Origin: Hoylesella loescheii DSM 19665 = JCM 12249 = ATCC 15930
Lineage (GTDB): Bacteria; Bacteroidota; Bacteroidia; Bacteroidales; Bacteroidaceae
NCBI RefSeq assembly: GCF_000378085.1
Contig: NZ_KB899215.1
Span: 62,001 to 126,000, forward strand
DNA length: 64,000 bases
Reading direction: 5' to 3'
Position 1 is the stretch's first letter. Every line of letters begins with the position of its first letter. Of the stretch, positions 9,138 through 17,690 are shown piece by piece. The notes beneath the pieces are model-generated. The model was not told where the DNA came from and ran no database searches. It was given only the letters and a program-made list of their open reading frames with translations. A program made the translations under genes and the position numbers.

Positions 9138-10493
9138 ATGACTTCATTGACATTGGCAATCGTCGTTGTCTTCATTATGGGCTATCTTTGCATAGCCCTC
9201 GAAAGCTTGACGAAGGTGAACAAGGCGCCTGTGGCGCTTTTGATGTGTGTGGCTTGCTGGACGCTTTTCATGGTTAACCCATCCGAATTCGTTCTGTCTG
9301 GCATGCCCGAATTGACAGGTAATACTGCTGGCATATTGGCGCATGTGGGCGAAAGCCTGAGAGAGCATTTGGGCGAAACGGCCGAAACACTGTTCTTCCT
9401 CATGGGTGCGATGACTATCGTAGAGATTGTTGACACCAATGGCGGGTTCAATTTCGTGCGCGATGCCATACAAACGCATAGCAAACGTGGACTGTTGTGG
9501 CGCATTGCCTTTATGACTTTCATTCTTTCGGCCATCCTCGACAACCTTACAACGAGCATCGTGATGATTATGGTGCTACGCAAACTGGTGGCCGACAAGC
9601 AAGACCGCATGGTGTATGCCGCGTTGGTGATTATCGCTGCCAACTCGGGAGGCGCTTTCTCGCCCATCGGCGACGTAACCACCATTATGCTATGGATTGC
9701 TGGCTCTATCACTACAGTTGGCGTAATCACCGAGATTTTATTGCCTTCGCTGGTGTCGATGCTCGTTCCTGCTTTCATCATGCAATATATGTTGAAGGGC
9801 GATCTGCCTGCTATGTCTAAATCGGCAGAAGACAGTGCGTTGGCCTTTACACGCACGCAACGTCGCATCATTTTCTTCCTTGGTGTTGGCGGACTAATGT
9901 TCGTGCCTATCTTCCGCTATCTTACCGACCTGCCTCCCTACATGGGCATACTCCTCGTATTGGGCGTTTTGTGGACTGCCACTGAGATATTCTACCGCGG
10001 AACACATCTTGGAGATGACTCGATGTCGGCTCGCGTTATTGCCTTGCTGCGTAAGATAGACATGGGTACTATCCTTTTCTTCCTAGGTATCTTGATGGCT
10101 GTGGGCTGCTTGGCTGAGATTGGCGTGCTTACGGCCATGGGACGTGGGTTGGAAAGCATCAGTGGCGGCAACCACTACTTGGTAACGGGCATCATCGGTG
10201 TGCTTTCTAGCATTGTAGATAACGTTCCGCTCGTGGCAGGATGTATGGGTATGTACCCCATTGCACCAACTGGCGACATGGCCGTAGATGGTATTTTCTG
10301 GCAGTTGTTGGCTTATTGTGCCGGTGTTGGTGGTTCGATGCTCATCATTGGCAGTGCGGCTGGCGTTGTGGTGATGGGTTTAGAGAAGATAACCTTTGGC
10401 TGGTACATGAAACGTATTACGTGGGTGGCCTTCGTTGGATATCTTGCCGGCATCCTAACTTATTGGGTAGAACGTATGTTGTTTTTCGATTGA
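9138..10493 (+). CDS. nhaD: Na+/H+ antiporter, NhaD type
   Basis: A 451-residue inner-membrane protein with about 11-12 hydrophobic helices across its length. It belongs to the ion-transporter superfamily with paired half-domains. Visible family features are the DNLTTSIVMIMV helix near residue 134, the ANSGGAFSPIGDVTT re-entrant segment near 168 and the second-half SSIVDNVPLVAG segment near 361. These polar, Asp/Asn-containing breaks form the ion path in NhaD antiporters. It exchanges Na+ (or Li+) for H+ to control pH and salt. It is a single gene with its own promoter at 9038. Confidence 0.88.
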   Translation: MTSLTLAIVVVFIMGYLCIALESLTKVNKAPVALLMCVACWTLFMVNPSEFVLSGMPELTGNTAGILAHVGESLREHLGETAETLFFLMGAMTIVEIVDTNGGFNFVRDAIQTHSKRGLLWRIAFMTFILSAILDNLTTSIVMIMVLRKLVADKQDRMVYAALVIIAANSGGAFSPIGDVTTIMLWIAGSITTVGVITEILLPSLVSMLVPAFIMQYMLKGDLPAMSKSAEDSALAFTRTQRRIIFFLGVGGLMFVPIFRYLTDLPPYMGILLVLGVLWTATEIFYRGTHLGDDSMSARVIALLRKIDMGTILFFLGILMAVGCLAEIGVLTAMGRGLESISGGNHYLVTGIIGVLSSIVDNVPLVAGCMGMYPIAPTGDMAVDGIFWQLLAYCAGVGGSMLIIGSAAGVVVMGLEKITFGWYMKRITWVAFVGYLAGILTYWVERMLFFD

Positions 10494-10535
10494 TGACCGT
10501 TTAGCCAATTATAATATTAGGTGATTGGGTGGTAA

Positions 10536-10589
10536 GGCTCGACAAGTCAGACGACTTTGACCAGTCGGATTGGGTAGACTTGTCGGGCC
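10536..10589 (+). terminator. Long hairpin downstream of nhaD
   Basis: Arms GGCTCGACAAGTC (10536-10548) and GACTTGTCGGGCC (10577-10589) pair over 13 bp with one G-T pair. The 28-nt inside has further self-complementarity. There is no strong T tract, so it may be a structured 3' end rather than a classic terminator. Confidence 0.45.
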
Positions 10590-10600
10590 TCATCAATTAA

Positions 10601-10727
10601 TACGCAAGCTTGGGATAAGAAATGTTCGCCATGTTAACTATCGCGTAGCGCTAGTTGGCGAGAAAGCTATTCGTTTTTTATCTAATCTTGCTCAAGAAAG
10701 TATCGTATCTTATCCCGAATTCGCGTA
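10601..10727 (+). mobile_element. MITE-like element, copy 1
   Basis: A 127-bp segment with imperfect terminal inverted repeats: TACGCAAGCTTGGGATAAGA on the left and, as reverse complement of the right end, TACGCGAATTCGGGATAAGA. The inside contains the family core GCGCTAGTTGGCGAGAAAGC. Related copies lie at 11061, 33691, 41041 and 41192. No transposase, so a non-autonomous element is inferred. Confidence 0.6.
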
Positions 10728-10871
10728 ACGTTTGATACTAGCTTGGCACCATCTAGGCGGTTCATTCCACAGCCAATCACCGTCACCAACTCACCCTTCC
10801 TACCTCCAAGCGCCATCTTTCACACCTCATCCGATAAGCTCTTGTAGTGAGCTTTTTAAGCTCCCGCTTTG

Positions 10872-10964
10872 TTATAGCTAAGTTGGACTCCTGTTCCAGA
10901 TAAGTTGGAACAGTGTTCCAATTCAACTGGAACAGCATTCCAGATGACATGGAACTGTGGTCCA
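10872..10964. repeat. 22-bp palindromic array A (TTCCA-N7-TGGAA)
   Basis: Three complete units at 10894-10910, 10916-10932 and 10938-10954, each TTCCA-N7-TGGAA, separated by exactly 5 bp, with degenerate half units at both ends. The period is 22 bp. The flank GAGCTTAAAAAGCTC (its complement at about 10845-10860) is shared with arrays C and E. The array has no reading frame of its own; a short apparent ORF across it is an artefact of the repeat. Confidence 0.85.
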
Positions 10965-11060
10965 AAACATATTTAACACGACGGTTAATGTAATAATGCA
11001 TCGTCAGGACTTAGAAAGCGCATTCTCGAAATGATGAAAATGCGAACGACGGAATGGTTC

Positions 11061-11190
11061 ATTGGCGAGTTTGGAATAAGACACCACGCCCTTTGAACAA
11101 AACAGGGCAGGTGAACGAATGGCTATCTTGCCAACCAGTGTTACGCAACAGAAGGCATAACAATTGTGTTTTATCCCGAACTCGCGTAAT
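11061..11190 (-). mobile_element. MITE-like element, copy 2 (reverse orientation)
   Basis: A 130-bp copy of the element at 10601, on the minus strand. On that strand it starts ATTACGCGAGTTCGGGATAA and ends TTATTCCAAACTCGCCAAT. It carries the same core (TGGTTGGCAAGATAGCCATT). It directly precedes the acetyltransferase gene. Together with copy 1 it brackets array A. Confidence 0.6.
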
Positions 11191-11226
11191 GAATATAACC
11201 TCTAATATATAATATTTCTTTCGCAG

Positions 11227-11811
11227 ATGATAACAATCGAACAAGCGCAAATAAGCCAAGCCTCCGACATCGCACGCCTTATCATGGAGGCGATGAACCA
11301 CGAATGCTGCCTGTATTTTGCAGGCGAAGAGCATGGATTGTTGGGTTTTCATGGCTTAATGACAGATTTGGTCTGTCGCACAGATAGCCAATACAGTTAC
11401 CTCAACACGCTTGTGGCTCTCAATGCTCAACGCGAAGTGATTGGCGTCTGCACTTCTTACGATGGTGCTTGCCTGCATCGGCTGCGTGAGGCCTTTGTTC
11501 AGGGTTGCTTAGCGCGTTTTAATCGCGACTTTGGCAATATGGACGACGAGACTGCAGCAGGTGAATTATATGTAGACAGTTTGGCTGTTGATGCGCGTTA
11601 TCGAGGCAAAGGCATTGCCAAGGCGCTGTTGAAAGCTACCATAGAAAAGGCCAAACAACTGCAATTACCTGCCGTGGGTCTGCTTGTTGACAAGGGTAAC
11701 CCCAAGGCCGAAAGGCTATATGCTAGCGTTGGCTTTCAATATGTGGATGATAACCAATGGGGAGGGCATGCCATGAGGCATTTGCAGTATGTTTTAGGAG
11801 TAAGGGAGTAG
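11227..11811 (+). CDS. GNAT-family N-acetyltransferase
   Basis: A 194-residue soluble protein. The acetyl-CoA-binding motif A is clear: the strand ELYVDSLAVDARYRGKGIAK (about 113-132) contains the RxxGxG/A loop RYRGKGIA, followed by an alpha helix ALLKATIEKAKQ. Motif B (VGLLVDKGNPKAERLYASVG) follows near 148-167, with Asn and Tyr where GNAT enzymes usually place them. It transfers an acetyl group from acetyl-CoA to an amine; the substrate cannot be told. The start is the ATG right after a short, repeat-bounded upstream region. Confidence 0.88.
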   Translation: MITIEQAQISQASDIARLIMEAMNHECCLYFAGEEHGLLGFHGLMTDLVCRTDSQYSYLNTLVALNAQREVIGVCTSYDGACLHRLREAFVQGCLARFNRDFGNMDDETAAGELYVDSLAVDARYRGKGIAKALLKATIEKAKQLQLPAVGLLVDKGNPKAERLYASVGFQYVDDNQWGGHAMRHLQYVLGVRE

Positions 11812-12001
11812 GGAGTAAGGAGTTCTTTTTTAGGAGTTAAGAAGTTATGGAGTTAAGGAGTTAAGCCAATAGCTTTGCAGTTAACGGCAGCATTTTCTAC
11901 ATCTTGTTAACTCGTCAACTGGTTAACATATAAACTCATAGACTCGTCTACTTGTTAACTTGTCAACTCATAAACTTGTCAACTCATAAACTCTAAACTA
12001 A
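11797..12001. repeat. Low-complexity intergenic repeats with 10-bp period
   Basis: From the acetyltransferase stop, GGAGTAAGGAGTT-like repeats give way to a stretch of AACTTGTCAACTCATAAACT-like units with a period near 10 bp. They run right up to the stop codon of the DUF4435 gene at 12002. Confidence 0.65.
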
Positions 12002-13018
12002 TCAACTCGTCACCTGTTTTTCACTTTTCTGCAAAAACTCTTCCACGTCTTTCTTTATTTGTAGGAAAGGAGCAGCATCTGTATACACCTTACTTTTCTT
12101 CAGCATAGGCGCCATGTCTGCCACACTATGGGCGTAAGAAGCTAGTTCGTTTCGCATCTGTGTGGAATGTACGCTTTGTTGGCGAATCTCCATTTCGCGT
12201 TCGCGTACAAGATATTCGCATACGCGCACAAGCATAGGAATTACTAGCGTGTCGGCCAAATGATGTCCTTGTATATATAAGTAGGTGGTTTCGGGTGTAA
12301 CGCCCAACCTAAGCAAGTCGGTCTTCACCTCAATCCAGCTAGCCTTGGCGTTAGGATGGCGTTGGCGCAATTGCCGCAGTTTATGGTCAACTCTGCTTTG
12401 AAGCTTGCCCAATTGTTCCTCTGTACGGTGAAACGAAAACCTGCCGTAGTCTATCATACGGTTAAAGTCGGTGAGTGTAAATTCGGCATAACGCCCCATG
12501 CGATAATGCCAGATGTTCCATACGAAGAGTGGGAACACGATGCGCGAATAGCGTGAAAAGAAGTCGGGAAAGTCGAAAACAAGATGGTCATTTAGTGTGA
12601 CGGCTACACAAATCTCGTGTAATCCGCCTGCGAAACATTGCAGGTTCTCGATAGAGTAGGCGTAGGTGTGGAACACAAAGGGATTGTTCAGTATGGCTTT
12701 CGAAAGTGGCGATGCCCCTTGCAACAGGTAATCGTAGTCGGCATCCACACAGGCAATCATGTCGTTACCCACCTTCTCGCCAATCAAACTCATCAATGCG
12801 GCTTTCTTTCCCCGTTCCAACTTGTTCTCTTTCGATGGCAACATCACCTCGAAATATCGGCTGGCATCTTCGAAACTGCTCAACACCGTGCGCCAAAAGA
12901 ATATGTCGTCGTAGCTTTCAACGTATGCTACGATGCGCCTACGCGCCCTTTTGGGCGTCATTCTGTTGGCTGCTTCGAAGTACGAAGACGATAAATGTTC
13001 TTTTAGGCCTTTGGGCAT
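12002..13018 (-). CDS. DUF4435 (TOPRIM-like) protein, AriB-like partner of an AAA ATPase
   Basis: A 338-residue cytoplasmic protein from the ATG at 13018 (MPKGLKEHLSSSYF). An upstream in-frame ATG at 13126 is rejected because the added residues only translate the TTTCACCC repeat. The N-terminal half has TOPRIM hallmarks: a Glu in AYVESYDDIFFW (E34) and the DxD of IACVDADYD (D92, D94). The C-terminal half is helical. In PARIS phage defence, the ATPase AriA holds a DUF4435 effector, AriB, whose TOPRIM nuclease is released by phage anti-restriction proteins. The gene follows an AAA ATPase on the same strand, separated by 196 bp of repeats. The similarity is in domain pairing; the function is inferred. 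Confidence 0.75.
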   Translation of the reverse strand: MPKGLKEHLSSSYFEAANRMTPKRARRRIVAYVESYDDIFFWRTVLSSFEDASRYFEVMLPSKENKLERGKKAALMSLIGEKVGNDMIACVDADYDYLLQGASPLSKAILNNPFVFHTYAYSIENLQCFAGGLHEICVAVTLNDHLVFDFPDFFSRYSRIVFPLFVWNIWHYRMGRYAEFTLTDFNRMIDYGRFSFHRTEEQLGKLQSRVDHKLRQLRQRHPNAKASWIEVKTDLLRLGVTPETTYLYIQGHHLADTLVIPMLVRVCEYLVREREMEIRQQSVHSTQMRNELASYAHSVADMAPMLKKSKVYTDAAPFLQIKKDVEEFLQKSEKQVTS

Positions 13019-13033
13019 GGAGAAGTATGTTTT

Positions 13034-13205
13034 AAAGGTGAAAGGGTGAAAAAGTGAGAAGGTGAAAGGGTGAAAGGGTGAAAAGATGGCTGCACCTCTT
13101 AGCTTGTTAGCTCGCAACCTTGGCAACTTGTTAACGCGTAAGCTTGTAGGCTTGTCAACTTGTTAACTCGTGAACTTGCAAACTCATCAACTTATCAGCG
13201 CTCGA
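13034..13205. repeat. GGTGAAA octamer run and AACTTGT repeats between the ATPase and DUF4435 genes
   Basis: At 13034-13086 the unit GTGAAAGG/GTGAAAAA repeats about six times with an 8-9-bp period. It is followed by TTGTTAACTCGTGAACTTGC-type units. The repeats fill the whole gap between the two genes of the pair. Confidence 0.65.
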
Positions 13206-13214
13206 ATTCATTCC

Positions 13215-14033
13215 CTATTCCACTGTAATATCACTCACTTCGGTCACCCTATCCATCCATCCGTCCATTATTACGGCCGGACTATGTGTGGTAAGAATTA
13301 TCTGTACGTTGGGGTTAAGTTGCAGAATAAGGTCGATAAGCTGTTTCTGCCATTCGATGTGCATGCTCACTTCGGGTTCGTCCATAAAGAGAACGAAGGG
13401 CAGACGGTCTTCAACCAGCACCGTAAGTAGCACCACCAACAACTGCTTTTCGCCACTAGACAACTGGTAAGGTTGCAGCGTTTCGCCTATTTGCGAGAAG
13501 CGCACTTCGTTCTCGGTGCGTATGATGGTTTTCCCCGTTTCGGCAAACAAGCGGTCAATCATGTCTTGGAACATGCGCTTGGGCTCGTTATGTGCCTGCG
13601 CCACATGTGCTGCATCGGGAGTGCCACTTTGCAAGGCGTGTATAATGCGATTGCCAATGTCTACCTGATAATCCAAGTATCGACGTTGCAACTGGTAGAG
13701 TTGGAAATCCAATTCGGTAGTGATGTTCAGCCCCAGTTTGGCAATAATTTCGGCGTTGAGCAGTGGGCGGTCGAACGAACGGATAATGTCGTAGCGTATG
13801 CACGTGGCGTCTTCGGGCTCCATCGTTATGTGCACGCCCTTCACATGGTTTTGGTTGTTGTCTCCACCTTTGGGCAAACACTTCACCACTCGGTTGAGAA
13901 TGGTGCTCTTGCCCATGCCGTTCACACCGCTCAACACGTTCACCTGCTTGTGCAGTCGCCACACAATGTGTCGCGTTCCGCTCCATAGCGAGTCTATCTC
14001 TATCTCCTTGATGTAGTCAGCATATTTCTCCAT
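13215..14033 (-). CDS. AAA/ABC-type ATPase, AriA-like
   Basis: A 272-residue soluble ATPase of the SMC/ABC-like 'AAA_15/AAA_21' type. It shows Walker A GVNGMGKST (36-44), signature LSSGEKQ (191-197), Walker B LFMDEPE (215-221) and the switch His in TTHSPAV (H250). The middle is a short helical insertion rather than a long coiled coil, so the protein is compact compared with AriA of E. coli. Such ATPases partner with DUF4435 proteins in PARIS-like systems, and the partner gene lies next downstream. ATPase identity is strong; a defence role is inferred from the pairing. Confidence 0.82.
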   Translation of the reverse strand: MEKYADYIKEIEIDSLWSGTRHIVWRLHKQVNVLSGVNGMGKSTILNRVVKCLPKGGDNNQNHVKGVHITMEPEDATCIRYDIIRSFDRPLLNAEIIAKLGLNITTELDFQLYQLQRRYLDYQVDIGNRIIHALQSGTPDAAHVAQAHNEPKRMFQDMIDRLFAETGKTIIRTENEVRFSQIGETLQPYQLSSGEKQLLVVLLTVLVEDRLPFVLFMDEPEVSMHIEWQKQLIDLILQLNPNVQIILTTHSPAVIMDGWMDRVTEVSDITVE

Positions 14034-14214
14034 GTGGGCTTGTTGTTATGGCCTTCGTCTGTGTCGCTTTTGCGGTGGCAGACTTGTGCCCTGTTAAACG
14101 TTTACGCTTCTCTATCACTATGCGTTCTGCAACATGCGCATGTCGCCCGAAAAGGGAACGAAACCATTTGCAAGAACCTGCCTTACAAATGTACGCATTT
14201 TATTCTAATTTGAG

Positions 14215-14222
14215 TAACTTTG
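14215..14222 (+). promoter_or_regulatory. -7 promoter motif (TAACTTTG) of the DMT transporter gene
   Basis: TAACTTTG at 14215-14222, followed by a leader of about 18-25 nt to the ATG at 14247. This supports that start. Confidence 0.7.
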
Positions 14223-14246
14223 CACCATTAAAAACTAAAAGAAGAT

Positions 14247-15269
14247 ATGGATAAGGCGCACATCAACGACAGTTCGTCCGCTTCGTCTTGCGAAGATACG
14301 CACAATGTGATGTCGGATAACGCACAAAAAGATACTTGCCAAGCCCCTAGCCCCAACCGTGGCACCCCGCCTTTGCAGGCTCATGCGGCCATGTTCCTTG
14401 CTTGTTTGTTTTGGGGATTGATGGCTCCCCTGGGCAAAGATGCCATGAGTCACGGCATCGACGGCATCACGATGGTGTCGTTTAGGGTGGCAGGTGGGGC
14501 GGCATTGTTTTGGCTTGCATCGCTTTTCACTCGTAAAGAGCATGTGCCACGCAAAGATGTGTTGCGCTTTGCAGGTGCGGCCGTCTTTGGATTGGTATGC
14601 AACCAATGTTGTTTTACCATCGGGTTGAGTCTCACTTCGCCCATCAATGCCAGCATCGTAACCACCTCGATGCCCATCTTCGCCATGGTTTTCTCGGCCA
14701 TTATCTTGAAAGAACCCATCACGGGGAAGAAGGCCACGGGCGTGTTGATGGGTTGTAGTGGTGCATTAATACTGATTCTTACTAGCGCAGCAGCCACAAA
14801 TCGTGTGCAAGGTGACATTCGTGGCGACCTACTTTGCCTTGCAGCGCAGTTTTCTTACTCCTTTTATCTCTCGCTTTTCAATCCCCTTGTGCGTCGCTAT
14901 TCGGTGATAACGGTCAGCAAGTGGATGTTCTTTTGGGCAACGTTGTTGCTTTTGCCATTCACAGGAGCGCATGTTGCAGCCCTACCTTGGACACAAATAG
15001 GGGCTACTACGTGGCTCGAAACGGCATACGTGGTGGTGATTTGCACCTTCGTTTGTTATTGCCTCATCATGGTTGGACAGAAAACGCTTCGCCCCACGGT
15101 GGTTAGTATCTACAATTATGTGCAGCCTATTGTGTCGGTAACGGTTAGTGTGCTGATGGGTATTGGCGTGTTGAAGTGGGCACAGGGTTTGGCCATCATC
15201 TTGGTGTTTGGTGGTGTGTGGCTGGTAACTAAGTCGAAGAGCAAGCGCGATATGGAGAAAGGGAAATAA
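14247..15269 (+). CDS. DMT-superfamily permease (EamA domains)
   Basis: A 340-residue inner-membrane protein with two EamA repeats. After a charged N-terminus of about 45 residues, ten hydrophobic helices run from residue 47 to 328. The first half has the family's FWGLMAPLGKDAMSHGID segment and a helix-4 stretch TSPINASIVTTSMPIF. The second half has the matching YNYVQPIVSVTVSVLMG segment. DMT transporters export or import metabolites (amino acids, sugars or nucleobases); the substrate is not evident. The gene converges with the ADP-ribosylglycohydrolase gene. Confidence 0.85.
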   Translation: MDKAHINDSSSASSCEDTHNVMSDNAQKDTCQAPSPNRGTPPLQAHAAMFLACLFWGLMAPLGKDAMSHGIDGITMVSFRVAGGAALFWLASLFTRKEHVPRKDVLRFAGAAVFGLVCNQCCFTIGLSLTSPINASIVTTSMPIFAMVFSAIILKEPITGKKATGVLMGCSGALILILTSAAATNRVQGDIRGDLLCLAAQFSYSFYLSLFNPLVRRYSVITVSKWMFFWATLLLLPFTGAHVAALPWTQIGATTWLETAYVVVICTFVCYCLIMVGQKTLRPTVVSIYNYVQPIVSVTVSVLMGIGVLKWAQGLAIILVFGGVWLVTKSKSKRDMEKGK

Positions 15270-15355
15270 TGTTTTCACCCTCAATCCCTCTCTAAAGAGT
15301 GGTTGTATGTCAGGTTGATAGAGAGCAGATAGGCAGCATATCTGCATAGCAGTCT

Positions 15356-16399
15356 TTAGTGTAGCACCAAAGAACTTATTCCTTTAATGATGTCGTCAAG
15401 TTGGTCTTTATAAATTAGCCCATCAATGTATTCCGTGGGAATAGTTCCATATCCGAACTTAGCACCCAGAATTGCACAAGCCACAGCTGCGTTAGTGTCG
15501 GCATCTCCGCCTGCTCTTACGATGGCTAGAAGGCCTTCTGCAAACGATTTGGCATGCCAATACGCCCATAGGCCTGCGGCTAAACAACGTAAGGTGTACC
15601 CAACAGAGCCTTTATCTTGTAGTTCTAACACACTAATATCGGTGTCGAGCGATAGGTCTACGTACTCAATAATCCTATCGTCGTATTTCCTCGCCAAATC
15701 GATTATTTGATGATAAGACAGGCCTTTGCCTTCGTAAACCAAACTATGTATCAGTAAAGAGACGATAACGCACGAACCAACACAACGCGGATCGTAGTGG
15801 GTTAACCTACAAATGTTTGCTGCACATTCTTCTACGGCCTTTGGAAACAAGCCAACAACCGAAGTTCGCATCAGTCCTCCGTTAGCAGCTGCTCTGCAAT
15901 GTCCCATCTCCCAAATCTTTTTAGACACCTCAAAAGGCTTTTCTGCATAATCTCCAAAAAGTAAAACCTTATGTGTGGTTTCGCCAATGCCCATCGGACA
16001 ACCATCTGCCCAGACCTTAAAGTTCTGTGCAATAGTTGTCAGATTAACTCCTTTATCCTTGATAACGGCATTGGCAATGCACAGCATCATGTCGGTGTCG
16101 TCGGTCCAATCGCCTATTTTCCACCTTTTGCGATGATGGTCTTGAAAGATGTCACTGTAGTGGGTAATGCCATAGGGATAGTTCAAGGCTATTTCTTCGT
16201 CTGTCATTCCCTCTGTGCCCAAGCCCAGTGCGTCGCCAATGGCTTGACCATAAATGGTTCCTTTTATTCTCTCAGCAAGCATTTTCTTGTTGTTAGCTTG
16301 CTCAATGTCTACATTCTCCATCGTGTTTAAGCGTTTTACTAAACTATGAATACCATCAGAGTCGATCGGAATTTCATCAACGGCATATACTTTTAGCAA
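15356..16399 (-). CDS. ADP-ribosylglycohydrolase family protein
   Basis: A 347-residue protein (or 321 if the ATG at 16321, MENVDIEQ, is used; the first 39 residues are not part of the conserved fold). Metal-binding motifs of the family are present: GQAIGDALGLGTEG near 52-65, GDWTDDTDM near 95-103 and GGDADTNAAV near 293-302. The Asp clusters bind two Mg ions and remove ADP-ribose from protein Arg (DraG) or from other acceptors. It is cytoplasmic. No ADP-ribosyltransferase is adjacent, so the target is unknown. A -7 motif at 16533-16540 precedes it. Confidence 0.9.
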   Translation of the reverse strand: MLKVYAVDEIPIDSDGIHSLVKRLNTMENVDIEQANNKKMLAERIKGTIYGQAIGDALGLGTEGMTDEEIALNYPYGITHYSDIFQDHHRKRWKIGDWTDDTDMMLCIANAVIKDKGVNLTTIAQNFKVWADGCPMGIGETTHKVLLFGDYAEKPFEVSKKIWEMGHCRAAANGGLMRTSVVGLFPKAVEECAANICRLTHYDPRCVGSCVIVSLLIHSLVYEGKGLSYHQIIDLARKYDDRIIEYVDLSLDTDISVLELQDKGSVGYTLRCLAAGLWAYWHAKSFAEGLLAIVRAGGDADTNAAVACAILGAKFGYGTIPTEYIDGLIYKDQLDDIIKGISSLVLH

Positions 16400-16532
16400 C
16401 TGGACTATCCTACTTGTTTATCATCCAGAGTGCTCACTTTAGTCCTCCGAACACCAAAATCAAATCTAATGCGCATATCTTTAATGTATAATTCATGTGC
16501 CAATCTTATTGTCAATATACAAAAGAACACTG

Positions 16533-16540
16533 CAAATGTA
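16533..16540 (-). promoter_or_regulatory. -7 promoter motif (TACATTTG) of the ADP-ribosylglycohydrolase gene
   Basis: TACATTTG on the minus strand fits TAnnTTTG; leader about 125 nt. It stands back to back with the cysK promoter, and the rest of the 340-bp gap holds no gene. Confidence 0.6.
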
Positions 16541-16692
16541 CGAAAAGTTGAGGTGATTTGCGAGCAGCGTGGCGTTTTTATGTTGATGTAAATAATTCGT
16601 CGTCTATTAGTTGCCGATAACTTTGCTCCTAATTCGTTTGTGTGGGGTAAACAAATAACACTTATGCAATTGCGTGCTTTTATGTTTATTCG

Positions 16693-16700
16693 TAACTTTG
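16693..16700 (+). promoter_or_regulatory. -7 promoter motif (TAACTTTG) of cysK
   Basis: TAACTTTG at 16693-16700 followed by a roughly 36-nt leader to the ATG at 16743. It lies downstream of the alternative upstream start at 16674, which is therefore unlikely. Confidence 0.7.
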
Positions 16701-16742
16701 CATCGTAGTAGGAATATTAATCATACAAAGAATATAGAGTGT

Positions 16743-17690
16743 ATGGCACGTATTGCAAAGCAGCTGACCGAGCTAATCGGAGGCACCCCGTTGTTGGAAC
16801 TAGGTAAGTTTTCGGCTTCTAACAACCTTCAAACGCCCATCGTGGCAAAGATAGAGAGTTTTAACCCTGGCGGAAGCGTAAAAGATCGCATTGCGCTGGC
16901 TATGATTGAAGATGCCGAACGCAGTGGTGTGCTTAAGCCAGGGGCAACCATCATCGAACCCACTAGTGGCAATACGGGTGTGGGATTGGCGCTTGTGGCT
17001 GCCGTGAAGGGGTATCAATTGATACTCACCATGCCCGAAACGATGAGCGTTGAGCGACGAAACTTGGTAAAGGCGTATGGTGCGCAGGTGAAGCTTACAC
17101 CAGGAAAAGACGGTATGAAGGGGGCAATAGAAATGGCGCAACAGCTTAGGGCCGATATCCCTGGTGCGGTTATACTGCATCAGTTTGAAAATCTAGCTAA
17201 CCCAACACGCCATTACGAAACTACGGCACGTGAGATTTGGGTTGACACAAGCGGACAGGTTGACATCTTTGTGGCTGGTGTGGGTACTGGCGGAACGGTG
17301 TCGGGTGTTGGAAAATACCTGAAGGAGCAAAACCCGAGCGTGCGTATCGTGGCTGTTGAACCTGCAGATTCGCCCGTGTTGAGTGGTGGCAGACCTGGTC
17401 CACATAAAATCCAAGGCATCGGTGCAGGCTTTATTCCCAAGACGTACAACGGCTATGTGGTAGACGAAGTGGTGCAAGTAAGTAATGACGATGCTATACG
17501 CACGGGTCGACAGTTGGCTCAACAAGAGGGTGTGTTGGTTGGTATCTCGTCGGGAGCAGCCGTCTTTGCCGCCACACAGTTGGCTAAGCGTCCTGAAAAC
17601 GTGGGTAAACGCATCGTTACTTTGTTGCCCGATACGGGCGAACGATATCTCTCAACGGTGCTGTATGCCTTTGAAGAGTATCCGTTGTAA
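16743..17690 (+). CDS. cysK: Cysteine synthase A (O-acetylserine sulfhydrylase)
   Basis: A 315-residue PLP enzyme starting MARIAKQLTELIGGTPLLEL. The PLP Lys is K47 in NPGGSVKDR. The substrate loop TSGNTG (about 76-81) and the phosphate-cradle GTGGT (about 184) are present, and the C-terminus is the usual VTLLPDTGERYLSTVLY. It makes L-cysteine from O-acetylserine and sulfide in the cytoplasm. No cysE is next to it. An imperfect long hairpin follows the stop. Confidence 0.95.
   Translation: MARIAKQLTELIGGTPLLELGKFSASNNLQTPIVAKIESFNPGGSVKDRIALAMIEDAERSGVLKPGATIIEPTSGNTGVGLALVAAVKGYQLILTMPETMSVERRNLVKAYGAQVKLTPGKDGMKGAIEMAQQLRADIPGAVILHQFENLANPTRHYETTAREIWVDTSGQVDIFVAGVGTGGTVSGVGKYLKEQNPSVRIVAVEPADSPVLSGGRPGPHKIQGIGAGFIPKTYNGYVVDEVVQVSNDDAIRTGRQLAQQEGVLVGISSGAAVFAATQLAKRPENVGKRIVTLLPDTGERYLSTVLYAFEEYPL

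Noticed and set aside
10536-10589. tRNA-like fold after nhaD
   Set aside because: It has a long outer stem but no D-loop, T-loop or CCA-type end, so I treat it as a hairpin or terminator.
10894-10954. 22-bp arrays as a CRISPR-like array
   Set aside because: The 5-bp spacers are too short and the repeated unit is a palindrome; no cas genes nearby.
10783-11001. Short ORF across array A
   Set aside because: Its translation (and a similar one at 63312-63503) follows the 22-bp repeat and its shared flanks; similarity of the two peptides is explained by the repeat, and there is no start signal or codon bias.
13019-13126. N-terminal extension of the DUF4435 protein
   Set aside because: The extra 36 residues only translate the TTTCACCC repeat and have no conserved content; the ATG at 13018 begins the conserved sequence.
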